DNA of 38,720 nucleotides from an uncultured Collinsella sp. (lineage in GTDB: Bacteria; Actinomycetota; Coriobacteriia; Coriobacteriales; Coriobacteriaceae): assembly GCA_902488525.1 (NCBI GenBank), contig CABTWP010000014.1, forward strand, positions 1 to 38,720. The letters run 5' to 3'. Under the pieces are notes generated by a model. The model made no database searches. It saw only the letters and a list, made by a program, of their open reading frames with translations, and had not been told where the DNA came from. Position 1 is the stretch's first letter, and every line of letters begins with the position of its first letter. Below are positions 23,495 through 32,231 of the stretch, in pieces. The position numbers and the translations under genes were made by a program.

Positions 23495-25522
23495 CTACGG
23501 CCGCTCGTTGGGAGCCAGGCGCTGCATCTTGTTCACGGCCTTAAACTTGGTGAACAGCGGCACGTACTCAAAGCTCACGTTGGAGTTCTCCAGGCCGTAC
23601 CAGCGTGCGGGCGTGCCGGCGGCGCGGCGGATGATGTACTTGAGCGTGATGGCCGTACGCTCGCTGGGCTCCACATCGCTTTCGGGCGCCAGAAGCTTAC
23701 GGATCAGGACGAACTTGAACGTACCGATGTTACCCGGATCCTTGTAGACCGAGTAGTCATGCGTCTGCGGCGGCAGCTCGCCGGTGGCAGCCAGGTCCTG
23801 AACGACCTGACGCAGATAGGCATTGACGCGCTGGTTAATCTTGTAGCCCAGGTACAGATGCACGCGGAACACGTAGTCAGTGCCGAACGTCTCGACCGAA
23901 TAGGCAAAGGTATGCGGCTCGTCCATGGTCTCGACATTCACGAACCACCAGGCGCGAGCGCGCTTGGGATGCTTGTCCAGAATCGAGTAGACGATATCAC
24001 GGTCGATGTAGTCGGTATGGGTGTCCTTGGTCAGGTACACGATGTTGTCGCTCAGGCGCTCGTAGCGATCGTCATCGCGCAGGCGCTTGAGCTGCGGCAG
24101 GTAGCTGCGCAGCGGCAGCAGCGTAAACTGGCGCTGCTCAACAGCCGTACCGTTGTACCAGCACACCATAATGCCCATGATGAGTGCGGCCATGAGGATG
24201 GTGAAGTAGCCGCCGTGGAAGAACTTGGTAAGTGAGCTCACGAAGAAGAAGCCTTCGAGCAAAAGGAAGAAGGCCGCGAAGATCCACGGAGCAACCTTGA
24301 GCTTGCGCTCCTCGTGCAGGTAGAAGAAGAGCAGCAGCGTGGTGCACATCATAGTCAGCGTAATGGCAAGGCCGTAGGCGGCTTCCATATGCGCCGAGTT
24401 CTGGAACAGCAGCACCACGATGACGCAGCCGACAAGCATGACGTTGTTGACCATGGGGATGTAGAGCTGGCCCTTGGTCTCGGCAGGGTAGAAGACCTGC
24501 ATGTGCGGCATGAGGTCCAGACGGCTGGCCTCGGACACCAGCGAGAATGCGCCGGTGATGAGCGCCTGCGAGGCAATGATGGCCGCGACGGTGGAAAGGC
24601 CGACGGCAAACGGGCGCAGGCCCGGGGCGAGCATCTGGTAGAACGGGTTGAGGTCGGCAATGCCCATGAGCTCGGGGTTGGCAGCGTTGTTCATAAGCCA
24701 AGCGCCCTGGCCCATATAGGAAAGCAGCAGGCAGCACTTAACGAACGGCCAGGTAGCGTAGATGTTGCCGCGGCCGACGTGGCCCATGTCGGAGTAGAGC
24801 GCCTCGGCACCGGTGGTGGCGAGGAAGCAGCTGCCCAGAATCATGATGCCCGCGTGGTTGTTGGGGCTCAGCAAAAAGGCGATGCCGCGCACCGGGTTGA
24901 GGCACAGCAGCACGGCGGGGTGCTGGAAGACAAAGAACAGACCCGTGCCGCCCAGGAACAGGAACCACAGCGTCATGATGGGGCCAAAGGCGTGACCGAT
25001 CTTGGCCGTACCGATGCGCTGTACCAAGAAGAGCACGATGATGATGGCGAGCGTAATGGCGACGACGCGGCCTTGGTCATCGCCCAGCACGGCATGGACC
25101 GCCGGGATGGTGCGCAGGCCCTCGATGGCCGTGGTAACGGTAACGGCCGGCGTGAGGATGCCGTCGGCGAGCAGCGCGGCGCCACCTAGCATGGCGGGGA
25201 TGATAAGCCACTTGCCACAGCGCTTGACCAGACTGTACAGGGCAAAGATACCGCCCTCGCCATGGTTATCGGCGCGCAGCGAGATGAGCACATACTTGAT
25301 GGTGGTCAGCAACGTGACCGTCCACACGACAAGGGAGAGCGCGCCGAGCACGAACTCCTCCGTGACGCTCCCGATGCCGCCGTTGCCGGCAACGAGCGCC
25401 TTGGTTACATACATAGGGCTGGTGCCGATATCGCCGTACACCACGCCCAGCGTGACGAGCATCGCCGAGATGCTCACAGGAATCGCAGCGTGCGAAGCTG
25501 CCTCCTTGGCCTTTTGTTCCAT
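23495..25522 (-). CDS. kup: Kup-type potassium transporter
   Basis: This 675-residue proton-coupled potassium uptake protein of the KUP/HAK/KT family has about 12 membrane helices in the first 440 residues and a cytoplasmic C-terminal domain. The N-terminal motif GVVYGDIGTSPMYV is the family hallmark, followed by DNHGEGGIFALYSLV and later GADALYSDMGHVGR-like sequence (TTGAEALYSDMGH). Length is normal. GGGAGG lies about 10 nt before the ATG at 25522. A TATAAT box is 36-41 nt upstream of the start. The neighbourhood with a Kdp-type two-component system suggests joint potassium homeostasis. Confidence 0.95.
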   Translation of the reverse strand: MEQKAKEAASHAAIPVSISAMLVTLGVVYGDIGTSPMYVTKALVAGNGGIGSVTEEFVLGALSLVVWTVTLLTTIKYVLISLRADNHGEGGIFALYSLVKRCGKWLIIPAMLGGAALLADGILTPAVTVTTAIEGLRTIPAVHAVLGDDQGRVVAITLAIIIVLFLVQRIGTAKIGHAFGPIMTLWFLFLGGTGLFFVFQHPAVLLCLNPVRGIAFLLSPNNHAGIMILGSCFLATTGAEALYSDMGHVGRGNIYATWPFVKCCLLLSYMGQGAWLMNNAANPELMGIADLNPFYQMLAPGLRPFAVGLSTVAAIIASQALITGAFSLVSEASRLDLMPHMQVFYPAETKGQLYIPMVNNVMLVGCVIVVLLFQNSAHMEAAYGLAITLTMMCTTLLLFFYLHEERKLKVAPWIFAAFFLLLEGFFFVSSLTKFFHGGYFTILMAALIMGIMVCWYNGTAVEQRQFTLLPLRSYLPQLKRLRDDDRYERLSDNIVYLTKDTHTDYIDRDIVYSILDKHPKRARAWWFVNVETMDEPHTFAYSVETFGTDYVFRVHLYLGYKINQRVNAYLRQVVQDLAATGELPPQTHDYSVYKDPGNIGTFKFVLIRKLLAPESDVEPSERTAITLKYIIRRAAGTPARWYGLENSNVSFEYVPLFTKFKAVNKMQRLAPNERP

Positions 25523-25557
25523 AAGCCGGTTTCCTCCCAACTTTAATGTTCGAAGGA

Positions 25558-25563
25558 ATTATA
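25558..25563 (-). promoter_or_regulatory. possible -10 box of kup
   Basis: The minus strand reads TATAAT at 25563-25558. The hexamer at the right distance upstream is CATTCA, a weak -35. The transcript leader would be about 30 nt, too short for a riboswitch, and I see no ydaO-type c-di-AMP riboswitch upstream of kup. Confidence 0.4.
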
Positions 25564-25645
25564 GGTAATCGGCCCATGTTTGAATGGCACTGTTTTCCCA
25601 GCTAGATAAACATTTATACGGCCTTTAAGCCACCTCGGCGATATG

Positions 25646-25680
25646 GAATGTGACAAAGGGACTGTCTCTTTGTCGCATCC
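25646..25680. repeat. TGTGACAAAGGG palindrome, copy 4
   Basis: GGAATGTGACAAAGGG starts at 25645/25646 and the right arm CTCTTTGTCGCATCC ends at 25680. A few positions no longer pair. It lies 1 nt from the nitroreductase stop (25682), upstream of kup. Confidence 0.75.
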
Positions 25681-25681
25681 G

Positions 25682-26557
25682 TCATTTTCCGAGCCAGTTT
25701 TTGAACCACCACTCCATGGAGCGGCTCATCTCGGCCATAAAGGGACTGGTGTGTTTGCGGGTGTAGATATCCACCACGCGCTCGCCCACCTCGCGGGCAT
25801 GCGGACGGAACATCGCGTCCATCTCGGCCACCTGCGCGTCCATGGTCGCGGCATCGGCGCGGCAGTAGCGCTCCTCGTGCACCAGGTTCACCACGGGATG
25901 CGCAATGGCCGGACGCTCCTTACGGGGCGTGCCGATGATGAGCATCGACAGCGGCATGGTATACGGAGGCAGATCGAGCAGCTCGGCCACTTCCTCGGCA
26001 TTCTCGACGATATCACCGATGTAGCAGCTCCCCAGGCCCAGGGCCTCGGCGGCGACCACGGCGTTTTGCGCAGCGATCACGGCGTCCTGGGCCGCGATGG
26101 CAAAGTCGCCCAGACCCGGCGCGCGGCGGGGCGCCTTGCCCGTACGCTCGACAAACTCGGGCTCAAAGCAGCCCACGTGCTCAAACAGATCGATCCACTT
26201 GGCATAGTCGACCACAAATATAAGTGCCCAGGGCGCCTTGGCGATCATGGGCTGGTGGTCGCACAGGTCGGCCAGGCGGTCGAGCGTTGCCCGCTCGCGG
26301 ACGCTCACGATGGAATACATCATCATGGCGCCCGCCGACGGCGCGCGGCTCGCCGCATGCAAGATCGCCGCCCGCTGCTCGTCGGTCACCGCCACGGGAC
26401 GGTCGTCGTCATCACGCGCGAAGGCACGCGTGGACGAGCGGTGTTCCAAGATGTCCAGCGCCGCGTTGCCCGTAGTCTCGACCGGATAGCCGCCCGCGTC
26501 CACGCCCACAGCTCCGCCGCAGTACTCGGTGCCCGTCATACAAACCTGCTCGCCCAT
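25682..26557 (-). CDS. nitroreductase family protein
   Basis: This 291-residue FMN-dependent oxidoreductase of the nitroreductase fold would use NAD(P)H to reduce nitro compounds, quinones or flavin. RSSTRAF near residue 38 is the FMN-contacting start of the fold, and HAASRAPSAGAMMMYSIV follows the usual pattern. ALGLGSCYIGDI near residue 175 is the C-terminal family motif. The N-terminal extension of about 30 residues contains two cysteines (VCMTGTEYCGG), not enough for an iron-sulfur cluster. GAGGAT precedes the ATG at 26557. It stands alone; natural substrate unknown. Confidence 0.88.
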   Translation of the reverse strand: MGEQVCMTGTEYCGGAVGVDAGGYPVETTGNAALDILEHRSSTRAFARDDDDRPVAVTDEQRAAILHAASRAPSAGAMMMYSIVSVRERATLDRLADLCDHQPMIAKAPWALIFVVDYAKWIDLFEHVGCFEPEFVERTGKAPRRAPGLGDFAIAAQDAVIAAQNAVVAAEALGLGSCYIGDIVENAEEVAELLDLPPYTMPLSMLIIGTPRKERPAIAHPVVNLVHEERYCRADAATMDAQVAEMDAMFRPHAREVGERVVDIYTRKHTSPFMAEMSRSMEWWFKNWLGK

Positions 26558-26770
26558 AGCTCTATCCTCGCTAATTCTTTAAGAAGCCTTTACGTTTCCG
26601 TGTAATTCCCGTCCATTATCGCGCAGGCCGCCACTACATTGCGCCACACCGCCACACGTGCGCGTTAATATGGCTGGTTGTTGTGCGCAGCCACCAATTG
26701 CAGCGCATATCTTGGTAACAATCGGGTAAACCTCCGCTTTCGTACGTTTTAGTTTGTGAGGAGTCTCAGC

Positions 26771-29071
26771 ATGTTCGCTGCCGCCATCTCGCTCGTCGGT
26801 CTTGCGGCGACCGTCTACCTTGTCTTGCGCGAGGCCAAGGCCATTTGCGCTCAGTCGGGCACCGTTGCCAAAAGCGCTCTTGGGTGGAGCGTCGCCTTCG
26901 GCCTGTTCCAGCTCTTTTTGACCATTTGGGGCGCCATTGGCCTCGTCGCCCAAAACGAGCCGCTCGCCTTTGTGATGCTCATCCTGACCAACGCCATCCT
27001 CACCGGCTGCGCTTGGGCCAGCATCGCACGCGACCGCATCGCCCCGCGCGTCTTTGCGTTCGCCAAGCCCGACGCCCCCGCCCCCACCGGCAAGCTCGCC
27101 CGCCTGCGCGGCGCCTTTGTGGGCAAACCACTCGTCGCCGCCGTCCTGTGCCTGCTGCTCGCCGGCGTCTTTGCGCTGCTGGGCATGGAGGTCTCGTCCA
27201 ACCACGACTTTACCTGGGTCTACCCCCTGTGCATCCTGCTCGAGTGGGCCATCATCACCGTGCTCATGGTCGGCCTGTTCTTCCTGTTCCAGCGCCACGG
27301 CGTAGCTCCCGCGGTCCTGGCCTTTGCCCTCTTTGTCCTGGGCATTGCCGAGTTCTTCGTCATCACGTTTAAATCCATGCCCATCCAGCCGGGCGACCTT
27401 TCGGCCATCTCCACCGCCGCCGCGGTCGCCGGCACCGGCTACACCTTCTCGATCTCACTGTTCTGCGTGCTGTCCATGGGCTTTACCGCCATCGCCATGC
27501 TGCTGTGTGAGTACGCCGGCCTGGTGGCACCGCACCGTCAGAAGGGCGCCGCCAACGCCAAGCGCATGCTGCTCACCAACCTGCTCGTCGCCGTACTGTG
27601 CCTGGGCGGCGTGACCGCGCATGTCACGCTCATCGACTACTACAACACCCTCGGCATCACCGTCTACACCTGGCGCCCGCTCGAGAGCTACTGGCGCGAG
27701 GGCTACCTGCCCGCCTTTATTAGTGCAGCGCAGTCCATCAAGCCGCCCAAACCCGCCGACTACTCCGTCGACGATGCCAAGGCCACGCTCAAAAAGTACG
27801 CCAAGGCCTACGACAAGTCCGACGCGGCCAAGAGCGACGAGCGCGCCGCCGCAAAGGAGCAGTTCGATAGCGAGAAGCCCACGGTCATCGCCATCATGAA
27901 CGAGACGTTCTCCGACCTGTCGATCTACCAGAACATGCGCGCCGGCTACGAGGGCCCGCAGTACTTTAAGAGCCTGTCTAACTGCCTCAGCCGCGGCAAG
28001 CTCTACGTGAGCGCCTACGGCGGCGGTACCGCCAATACCGAGTTTGAGTTTATGACCGGCAACTCTATGGCCAACCTGGGCTCGGGCGTGTACCCCTACA
28101 CCATCTACAACATGGAAACGACCGGTAATCTGGCAGAGCAGTTCAAATCGCTCGGCTATTCCACCACGGCCATGCACCCCAACCACGCGACCAACTGGAA
28201 CCGCGAGAACGTCTACAAGGACTTTGGCTTTGACCAGTTCCTGTCTATCAACGATTTCCAGGGAGCCGACACCCTGCGCGGCATGGTGACCGACCAGGCT
28301 ACCTACGACAAGATTCTTGAGCTGCTCGACCAGAACGCCGATCCGCAGTTTATCTTCGACGTGACCATGCAGAACCACTCGGGCTACGATACGGGCCTGC
28401 TGCCGGTCGACAAGCAGATGCACCTGAACATCGACACGACCGACCTGGACGCCAAGACCGTCGAGGACGGCACGCTATCCGATGTCGACGAGTATGTCTC
28501 GTGCATCGAGCAGTCCGACCAGGCGCTGCGCTACTTCCTCAACGCCTTGAGCAAGCTCGACCGCAAGGTGGTCGTGGTGTTCTGGGGCGACCACCAGCCG
28601 TTCTTCCCGTCCAAGTTCAATGACAAGTGGTTTACCGGCGAGGACGACGCTACGCATCAGGAGCGTCTGTGGCAGACCGACTACATCATCTGGGCCAACT
28701 ACGACGTTGCCGGCTGCGACCAGACGAGCGAGGTCGACGACCTGTCCACCAACTACCTGTCCACGCAGCTTATGCAGCTGATCGGCGCACCGCTGACCGA
28801 CTACCAGAAAGCGCACATGACGCTGCGCGAGTCGCTGCCCGCCATCAACTCGGTCGGCTACGAGGACGCCAGCCTGCGCTGGGCGCTCTCCTCCAACGTC
28901 ACCGGTGACGATGCCGCCGCCGCAGCCGCCACCAAGGCGCGCGAAGATTACGCCAAGATGCAGTACTACGAGATGTTCCGCGACGGCAAGAACGTGTACA
29001 CCGAGCACTTCCAGACCGAGGCTAACGAGACCGACCCCAACCTGGCACCGGGTACGACCAAGATCAAGTAG
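26771..29071 (+). CDS. LTA synthase-like sulfatase-superfamily membrane enzyme
   Basis: This 766-residue protein resembles lipoteichoic acid synthase and related phosphoglycerol transferases. The first 290 residues contain about seven or eight hydrophobic segments. The rest is an extracytoplasmic sulfatase-fold domain: MNETFSD (Glu378), GGGTANTEFEF (Thr420, the expected nucleophile) and FWGDHQP (Asp607, His608) match the metal and active-site residues of LtaS. It would transfer glycerol phosphate, or a related group, from lipid to a cell-envelope glycolipid. GAGGAG lies 7 nt before the ATG at 26771; an upstream GTG five codons earlier overlaps that site. Two terminators follow. Confidence 0.9.
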   Translation: MFAAAISLVGLAATVYLVLREAKAICAQSGTVAKSALGWSVAFGLFQLFLTIWGAIGLVAQNEPLAFVMLILTNAILTGCAWASIARDRIAPRVFAFAKPDAPAPTGKLARLRGAFVGKPLVAAVLCLLLAGVFALLGMEVSSNHDFTWVYPLCILLEWAIITVLMVGLFFLFQRHGVAPAVLAFALFVLGIAEFFVITFKSMPIQPGDLSAISTAAAVAGTGYTFSISLFCVLSMGFTAIAMLLCEYAGLVAPHRQKGAANAKRMLLTNLLVAVLCLGGVTAHVTLIDYYNTLGITVYTWRPLESYWREGYLPAFISAAQSIKPPKPADYSVDDAKATLKKYAKAYDKSDAAKSDERAAAKEQFDSEKPTVIAIMNETFSDLSIYQNMRAGYEGPQYFKSLSNCLSRGKLYVSAYGGGTANTEFEFMTGNSMANLGSGVYPYTIYNMETTGNLAEQFKSLGYSTTAMHPNHATNWNRENVYKDFGFDQFLSINDFQGADTLRGMVTDQATYDKILELLDQNADPQFIFDVTMQNHSGYDTGLLPVDKQMHLNIDTTDLDAKTVEDGTLSDVDEYVSCIEQSDQALRYFLNALSKLDRKVVVVFWGDHQPFFPSKFNDKWFTGEDDATHQERLWQTDYIIWANYDVAGCDQTSEVDDLSTNYLSTQLMQLIGAPLTDYQKAHMTLRESLPAINSVGYEDASLRWALSSNVTGDDAAAAAATKAREDYAKMQYYEMFRDGKNVYTEHFQTEANETDPNLAPGTTKIK

Positions 29072-29147
29072 CGAGCCTGTATCCCGGTTCGTCTGCCCGG
29101 ACGGCGCGGAACGTAAGGTTCCCTGCTCGGACAGTCCTGCGCAAGAC

Positions 29148-29173
29148 GAAGGCCACATTAAGTGGCCTTCTTT
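29148..29173 (+). terminator. intrinsic terminator 1 of the LtaS-like gene
   Basis: GAAGGCCAC (29148-29156) and GTGGCCTTC (29162-29170) form a perfect 9-bp stem with a 5-nt loop, followed by TTTG. A close copy lies at 29276-29300. Confidence 0.85.
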
Positions 29174-29275
29174 GCGTGCGGAACTCGCGATGAACCTTAT
29201 ATGCCTCCGCCTGGACAGACGCCCTGTTGTTGGAGCGCGGCTTGTCATGGGGGTATCCGCAACATATATAAGTTG

Positions 29276-29300
29276 AAGGCCACGTCTTGTGGCCTTTTTT
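29276..29300 (+). terminator. intrinsic terminator 2, near-copy of terminator 1
   Basis: AAGGCCAC (29276-29283) and GTGGCCTT (29289-29296) form a perfect stem followed by a run of six T overlapping the arm. The sequence after it (TTTTTTGCATCCGGAAAC) parallels that after terminator 1 (CTTTGCGTGCGGAACT), so the whole block seems duplicated. Confidence 0.85.
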
Positions 29301-29306
29301 GCATCC

Positions 29307-29521
29307 GGAAACCGTGTCCCAGAATTCACGTCCGGAGTGGGATGCAGTTTCCGCTTACGGCCCCGTTGGGAAACTGCATCCCACTCCGATTGCAAATTCC
29401 GGGTCGCATTTTCCACCAGAGCCCTCAACCGGAAACCGCATCCCATTCCAAAGGCAAATTCCGGGACACACTTTCCGAAACCCCATCCATCCGGAAAGCC
29501 CGTCCCACTCTGAATACATCC
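29307..29521. repeat. degenerate 62-bp tandem repeat, 3.5 units
   Basis: Units start with GGAAA at 29307, 29369, 29431 and 29493, each exactly 62 bp apart. Units 2 and 3 share GGAAAC-GCATCCCA-TCC, then GCAAATTCCGGG and TTTCC. Units 1 and 2 also contain a perfect 20-bp inverted repeat (29333-29352 with 29369-29388, reading CGGAGTGGGATGCAGTTTCC on the left). As 62 is not a multiple of 3, a repeated peptide is excluded. It lies in the 621-bp gap between the LtaS-like gene and the flavodoxin gene. Confidence 0.85.
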
Positions 29522-29621
29522 AGCGAACGCAGGCGAGTGTGTCGTCCAGGACGGTCTCGTCATCGGGGTAATGGAAAATGTCACCCCAAACGCCTGCCAC
29601 GGTTGCGCCTACAAGTGTCAA

Positions 29622-29650
29622 GAAAAAAGCCTCGAGAACTTCGAGGCTTT
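29622..29650 (-). terminator. intrinsic terminator of the flavodoxin gene
   Basis: On the minus strand AAAGCCTCGA (29650-29641) pairs perfectly with TCGAGGCTTT (29635-29626), extended into TTTTTTC. It begins 43 nt after the stop codon at 29693. Confidence 0.9.
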
Positions 29651-29692
29651 CACATTTGTATTGTTTTGCACGAAGGATCGCGGACGGCGAAG

Positions 29693-30244
29693 CTACTCGC
29701 CCAGCACGGCCTTCTTGGCGGCTGCGGCCATGTTGTCCAGGTCCTCCTTGGTAGGATGGTCCTTTGCGGCAACCCAGTTGTCGAGCAGCATCTTAAATCG
29801 GGCGTTGTCGGGATCTTGCTCGAGCATGGCCTCGTAGCGCTGCTTGACCGCAGGGCCCATCTTGCCCTGACACATCGCCCAGCCCGCAAGCTCGGCATCT
29901 CCAGCCAAATTGGAGGTCACGCGGTCGATAATCTGCTGGTAATAGCTCTGATCGGCCCCAAAGCCGCAGGTGCCAAACAGGAAGACGCGCTTGCCGTGCA
30001 AAGCGGAGAGCAACGCCGCGACCGAAGGCGTGCACGCGCCCTTGTCGCACCAAAAACCGACGAGCACCGTGTCGGCCGCGCAGGCGCCCTGCGCCTCGAG
30101 CGCAACCTGATCTGCATCCGCATCGTCGCTCAACGCCGCGGCATGGACAAACTCAACACCCGCAGCCTGCAGAGTGCGCTTGATCGCACCCGAAACCATC
30201 CTGGTATTACCGCTCTTGCTGTTAACCACCAAAGAGCACGTCAT
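29693..30244 (-). CDS. flavodoxin family protein
   Basis: This is a 183-residue FMN-binding flavodoxin-like protein. SKSGNTR near residues 9-15 is the phosphate-binding loop, GFWCDKGACTPSVAALL is the region of the second FMN loop, and FLFGTCGFGADQSYY corresponds to the third loop. The C-terminal part (MLEQDPDNARFKMLLDNWVAAKDHPTKEDL) is a helical extension. The start is either ATG at 30244 or GTG at 30250 (the reading is GTGACTATG); GAGG lies 10 and 4 nt upstream respectively, so both remain possible. It stands alone, with a terminator behind it. Electron partner unknown. Confidence 0.85.
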   Translation of the reverse strand: MTCSLVVNSKSGNTRMVSGAIKRTLQAAGVEFVHAAALSDDADADQVALEAQGACAADTVLVGFWCDKGACTPSVAALLSALHGKRVFLFGTCGFGADQSYYQQIIDRVTSNLAGDAELAGWAMCQGKMGPAVKQRYEAMLEQDPDNARFKMLLDNWVAAKDHPTKEDLDNMAAAAKKAVLGE

Positions 30245-30371
30245 AGTCACGTTGCCTCGTATCCCCCAAAACTAAAGCCACTAATGCAATTTATTAGATG
30301 ACTATCTTAGTACTAACGTGACAGATGTAAACCACCGTCTGTCGATTGATTAATTTGCCCCACGGGCTTGC

Positions 30372-32231
30372 TTACTGGGCAAACTGGCTGCGGTAGAGTT
30401 CGGCGTAGAAGCCGCCTGCCGCTAGCAGCTCGTCGTGCGTGCCGCGCTCGATAATCTGGCCGTCGCGCATGACCAGAATGCAGTCGGCGTTGCGAATCGT
30501 GCTCAGGCGATGCGCCACGACAAAGCTCGTACGGCCGGCCATGAGCTCGTCGAATGCCGCCTGCACCTGCAGCTCGGTACGCGTATCGATGCTCGACGTT
30601 GCCTCGTCCAGCAGCAGAATCGCCGGATCGGTGAGCATAACGCGCGCAATGCACAGCAGCTGTTTTTGACCCTGGCTAAACGTGCCGCCGTCCTCGCCGA
30701 TGACCGTATCGTAGCCGCCTGGCAGCTGCACGATAAACTTGTGCGCATGCGCGCGCTTGGCAGCTTCGATAACCTGCTCGCGCGTGGCGTCGGGACAGCC
30801 GTAGGCGATGTTTTCCGCCACCGTGCCCTCGAACAGCCACGTATCCTGCAACACCATGCCAAAGGCATGGCGCAGGCTTGCGCGCGTGTAGTCACGCGAA
30901 GACCTGCCATCAACCGTGATGTGGCCGGCATCGATATCGTAAAAGCGCAGCAGCAGGTTGATGAGCGTCGTCTTTCCGCAGCCCGTGGGGCCAACAAGGG
31001 CAAAGCGCATGCCGGGCTTGGCCTCGATGCAGATGTCCTGCAGCAGCTTGCGGTCGGACACGTAGCTAAAGTCCACATGCTCAAAGGCGACCTCGCCCTG
31101 CGGGGCGGCAAGTTCCACGGCATCCGCCGCATCGGGCTCCTGCTCGCGCGCATCGAGCAGCGCAAACATGCGGCGCGCCGAGGCGTACGCGGTCTGAATC
31201 TGCGTAATGACGTTGGTGACCTCGTTGAACGGCTTGGTGTACTGGTTGGCATAGGACAGGAAGATCTGCACGCCGCCCACCGTAAGCGCCGCCGGCACGC
31301 CCGTGATCACGCCCACACAGCCAATCACAGCGACCACGGCATAGATGATGTTATTGATAAAGCGCGTGCCGGGGTTGGAGAGCGAACCCATAAACTGCGC
31401 GCGCTCGCCCGCGGTGCAGAGCTCGGCATTGAGGGCATCGAAGCGCAGCTGCGCGTTGGGACCATAGGCAAAGGCGTCGACAAGCTTTTGCTCGCCTACG
31501 TACTCCTCGATATGACCACCGAGCTGCCCTTGAATACGCTGCTGCGCCGTAAAGCTTTTGTTGGAGAGCTTGGCGATGGCGCCGGCCGCAAAGATGGAGA
31601 GCGGCGTGACGAGCACCACCACGAGCGTCATGGTCAGGTTAATGGAGAGCATAAACGCGAGCGTGCCCACGATGGTGATAACGCCGGTGAAGAGCTGGGT
31701 AAAGCCCTGCAGCAGACCGTCGCCCACCTGGTCGACGTCGTTGACCACGCGGCTCATAAGGTCGCCGTGGGCATGGCTGTCGATAAAGCTGAGCGGCATG
31801 CGGCTGAGCTTATCGCTCGCCTCCACGCGCATGTCGCGCACCGTTTCGTAAGACAGGCGGTTGACGCAATAGCCCTGCAGCCACTGGAAGGCCGCAGCAC
31901 CTACGACGACAATCGCGAGCTTGGTAACGAGCGGCAGCAGCGCATCGAAGTCCACCTGCCCGGCGGCGACGATAAGGTCGATGCCCTCGCCAATGAGAAT
32001 GGGCGTGTAGAGCTGCAGAATCACCGAGACGGCGGCACTCAAAAACGATGCCGCAAACGAGACGCGGTGCGGACGGACATAGCCCAGCAGGCGGCGGGTC
32101 ACCGCACCCACGGGATAGCGCTCGGGATCGCCGGGCTGGCGCGGACCGTCTCCCAGGTCGTTGAGGCTATCGTTGCCGGACACGTTGGCCGTCATCGTGG
32201 CGACCGAACCGGAGGAAGTGTACGGATTCAT
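30372..32231 (-). CDS. ABC exporter half-transporter, catalytic-site subunit
   Basis: This 619-residue protein has an N-terminal cytoplasmic segment of about 45 residues, an exporter membrane domain (about 50-340) and an ATPase domain. Walker A is GPTGCGKTT, the signature TFSQGQKQL and Walker B ILLLDEATSSID with catalytic Glu. The H-loop is VVAHRLSTI. The ATG at 32231 follows directly on the upstream stop (TAAATG), with AAGGAGG 8 nt before it, so the two genes are coupled. It pairs with the next entry as a heterodimer. The layout (degenerate subunit first) repeats that of 3826-7552. Confidence 0.93.
   Translation of the reverse strand: MNPYTSSGSVATMTANVSGNDSLNDLGDGPRQPGDPERYPVGAVTRRLLGYVRPHRVSFAASFLSAAVSVILQLYTPILIGEGIDLIVAAGQVDFDALLPLVTKLAIVVVGAAAFQWLQGYCVNRLSYETVRDMRVEASDKLSRMPLSFIDSHAHGDLMSRVVNDVDQVGDGLLQGFTQLFTGVITIVGTLAFMLSINLTMTLVVVLVTPLSIFAAGAIAKLSNKSFTAQQRIQGQLGGHIEEYVGEQKLVDAFAYGPNAQLRFDALNAELCTAGERAQFMGSLSNPGTRFINNIIYAVVAVIGCVGVITGVPAALTVGGVQIFLSYANQYTKPFNEVTNVITQIQTAYASARRMFALLDAREQEPDAADAVELAAPQGEVAFEHVDFSYVSDRKLLQDICIEAKPGMRFALVGPTGCGKTTLINLLLRFYDIDAGHITVDGRSSRDYTRASLRHAFGMVLQDTWLFEGTVAENIAYGCPDATREQVIEAAKRAHAHKFIVQLPGGYDTVIGEDGGTFSQGQKQLLCIARVMLTDPAILLLDEATSSIDTRTELQVQAAFDELMAGRTSFVVAHRLSTIRNADCILVMRDGQIIERGTHDELLAAGGFYAELYRSQFAQ

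Noticed and set aside
25523..25681. ydaO-type c-di-AMP riboswitch ahead of kup
   Set aside because: The space is only about 160 nt, most of it taken by a palindrome and a -10 box, and I could find none of the riboswitch's conserved sequence.
29242..29270. Promoter TTGTCA-N17-TATATA
   Set aside because: The match is good, but transcription would begin inside a terminator hairpin and no gene follows on that strand. I mention it only with the duplicated terminator.
29307..29521. CRISPR array
   Set aside because: The 62-bp units are tandem and degenerate over their whole length. There are no unique spacers between identical repeats and no cas genes nearby.
29355..29621. Possible small minus-strand gene or remnant (starting TLVGATVAGVWGDIFHYPDD)
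   Set aside because: The first 40 codons look somewhat gene-like, but there is no ATG or ribosome site, a terminator precedes it, and the frame runs into the tandem repeat. It could be a gene remnant; I cannot support it.
29162..30301. Plus-strand frame of 379 codons covering the tandem repeat and flavodoxin antisense
   Set aside because: The 62-bp period changes frame at every unit, so the repeats cannot encode a repeated peptide; the rest is antisense to the flavodoxin gene.
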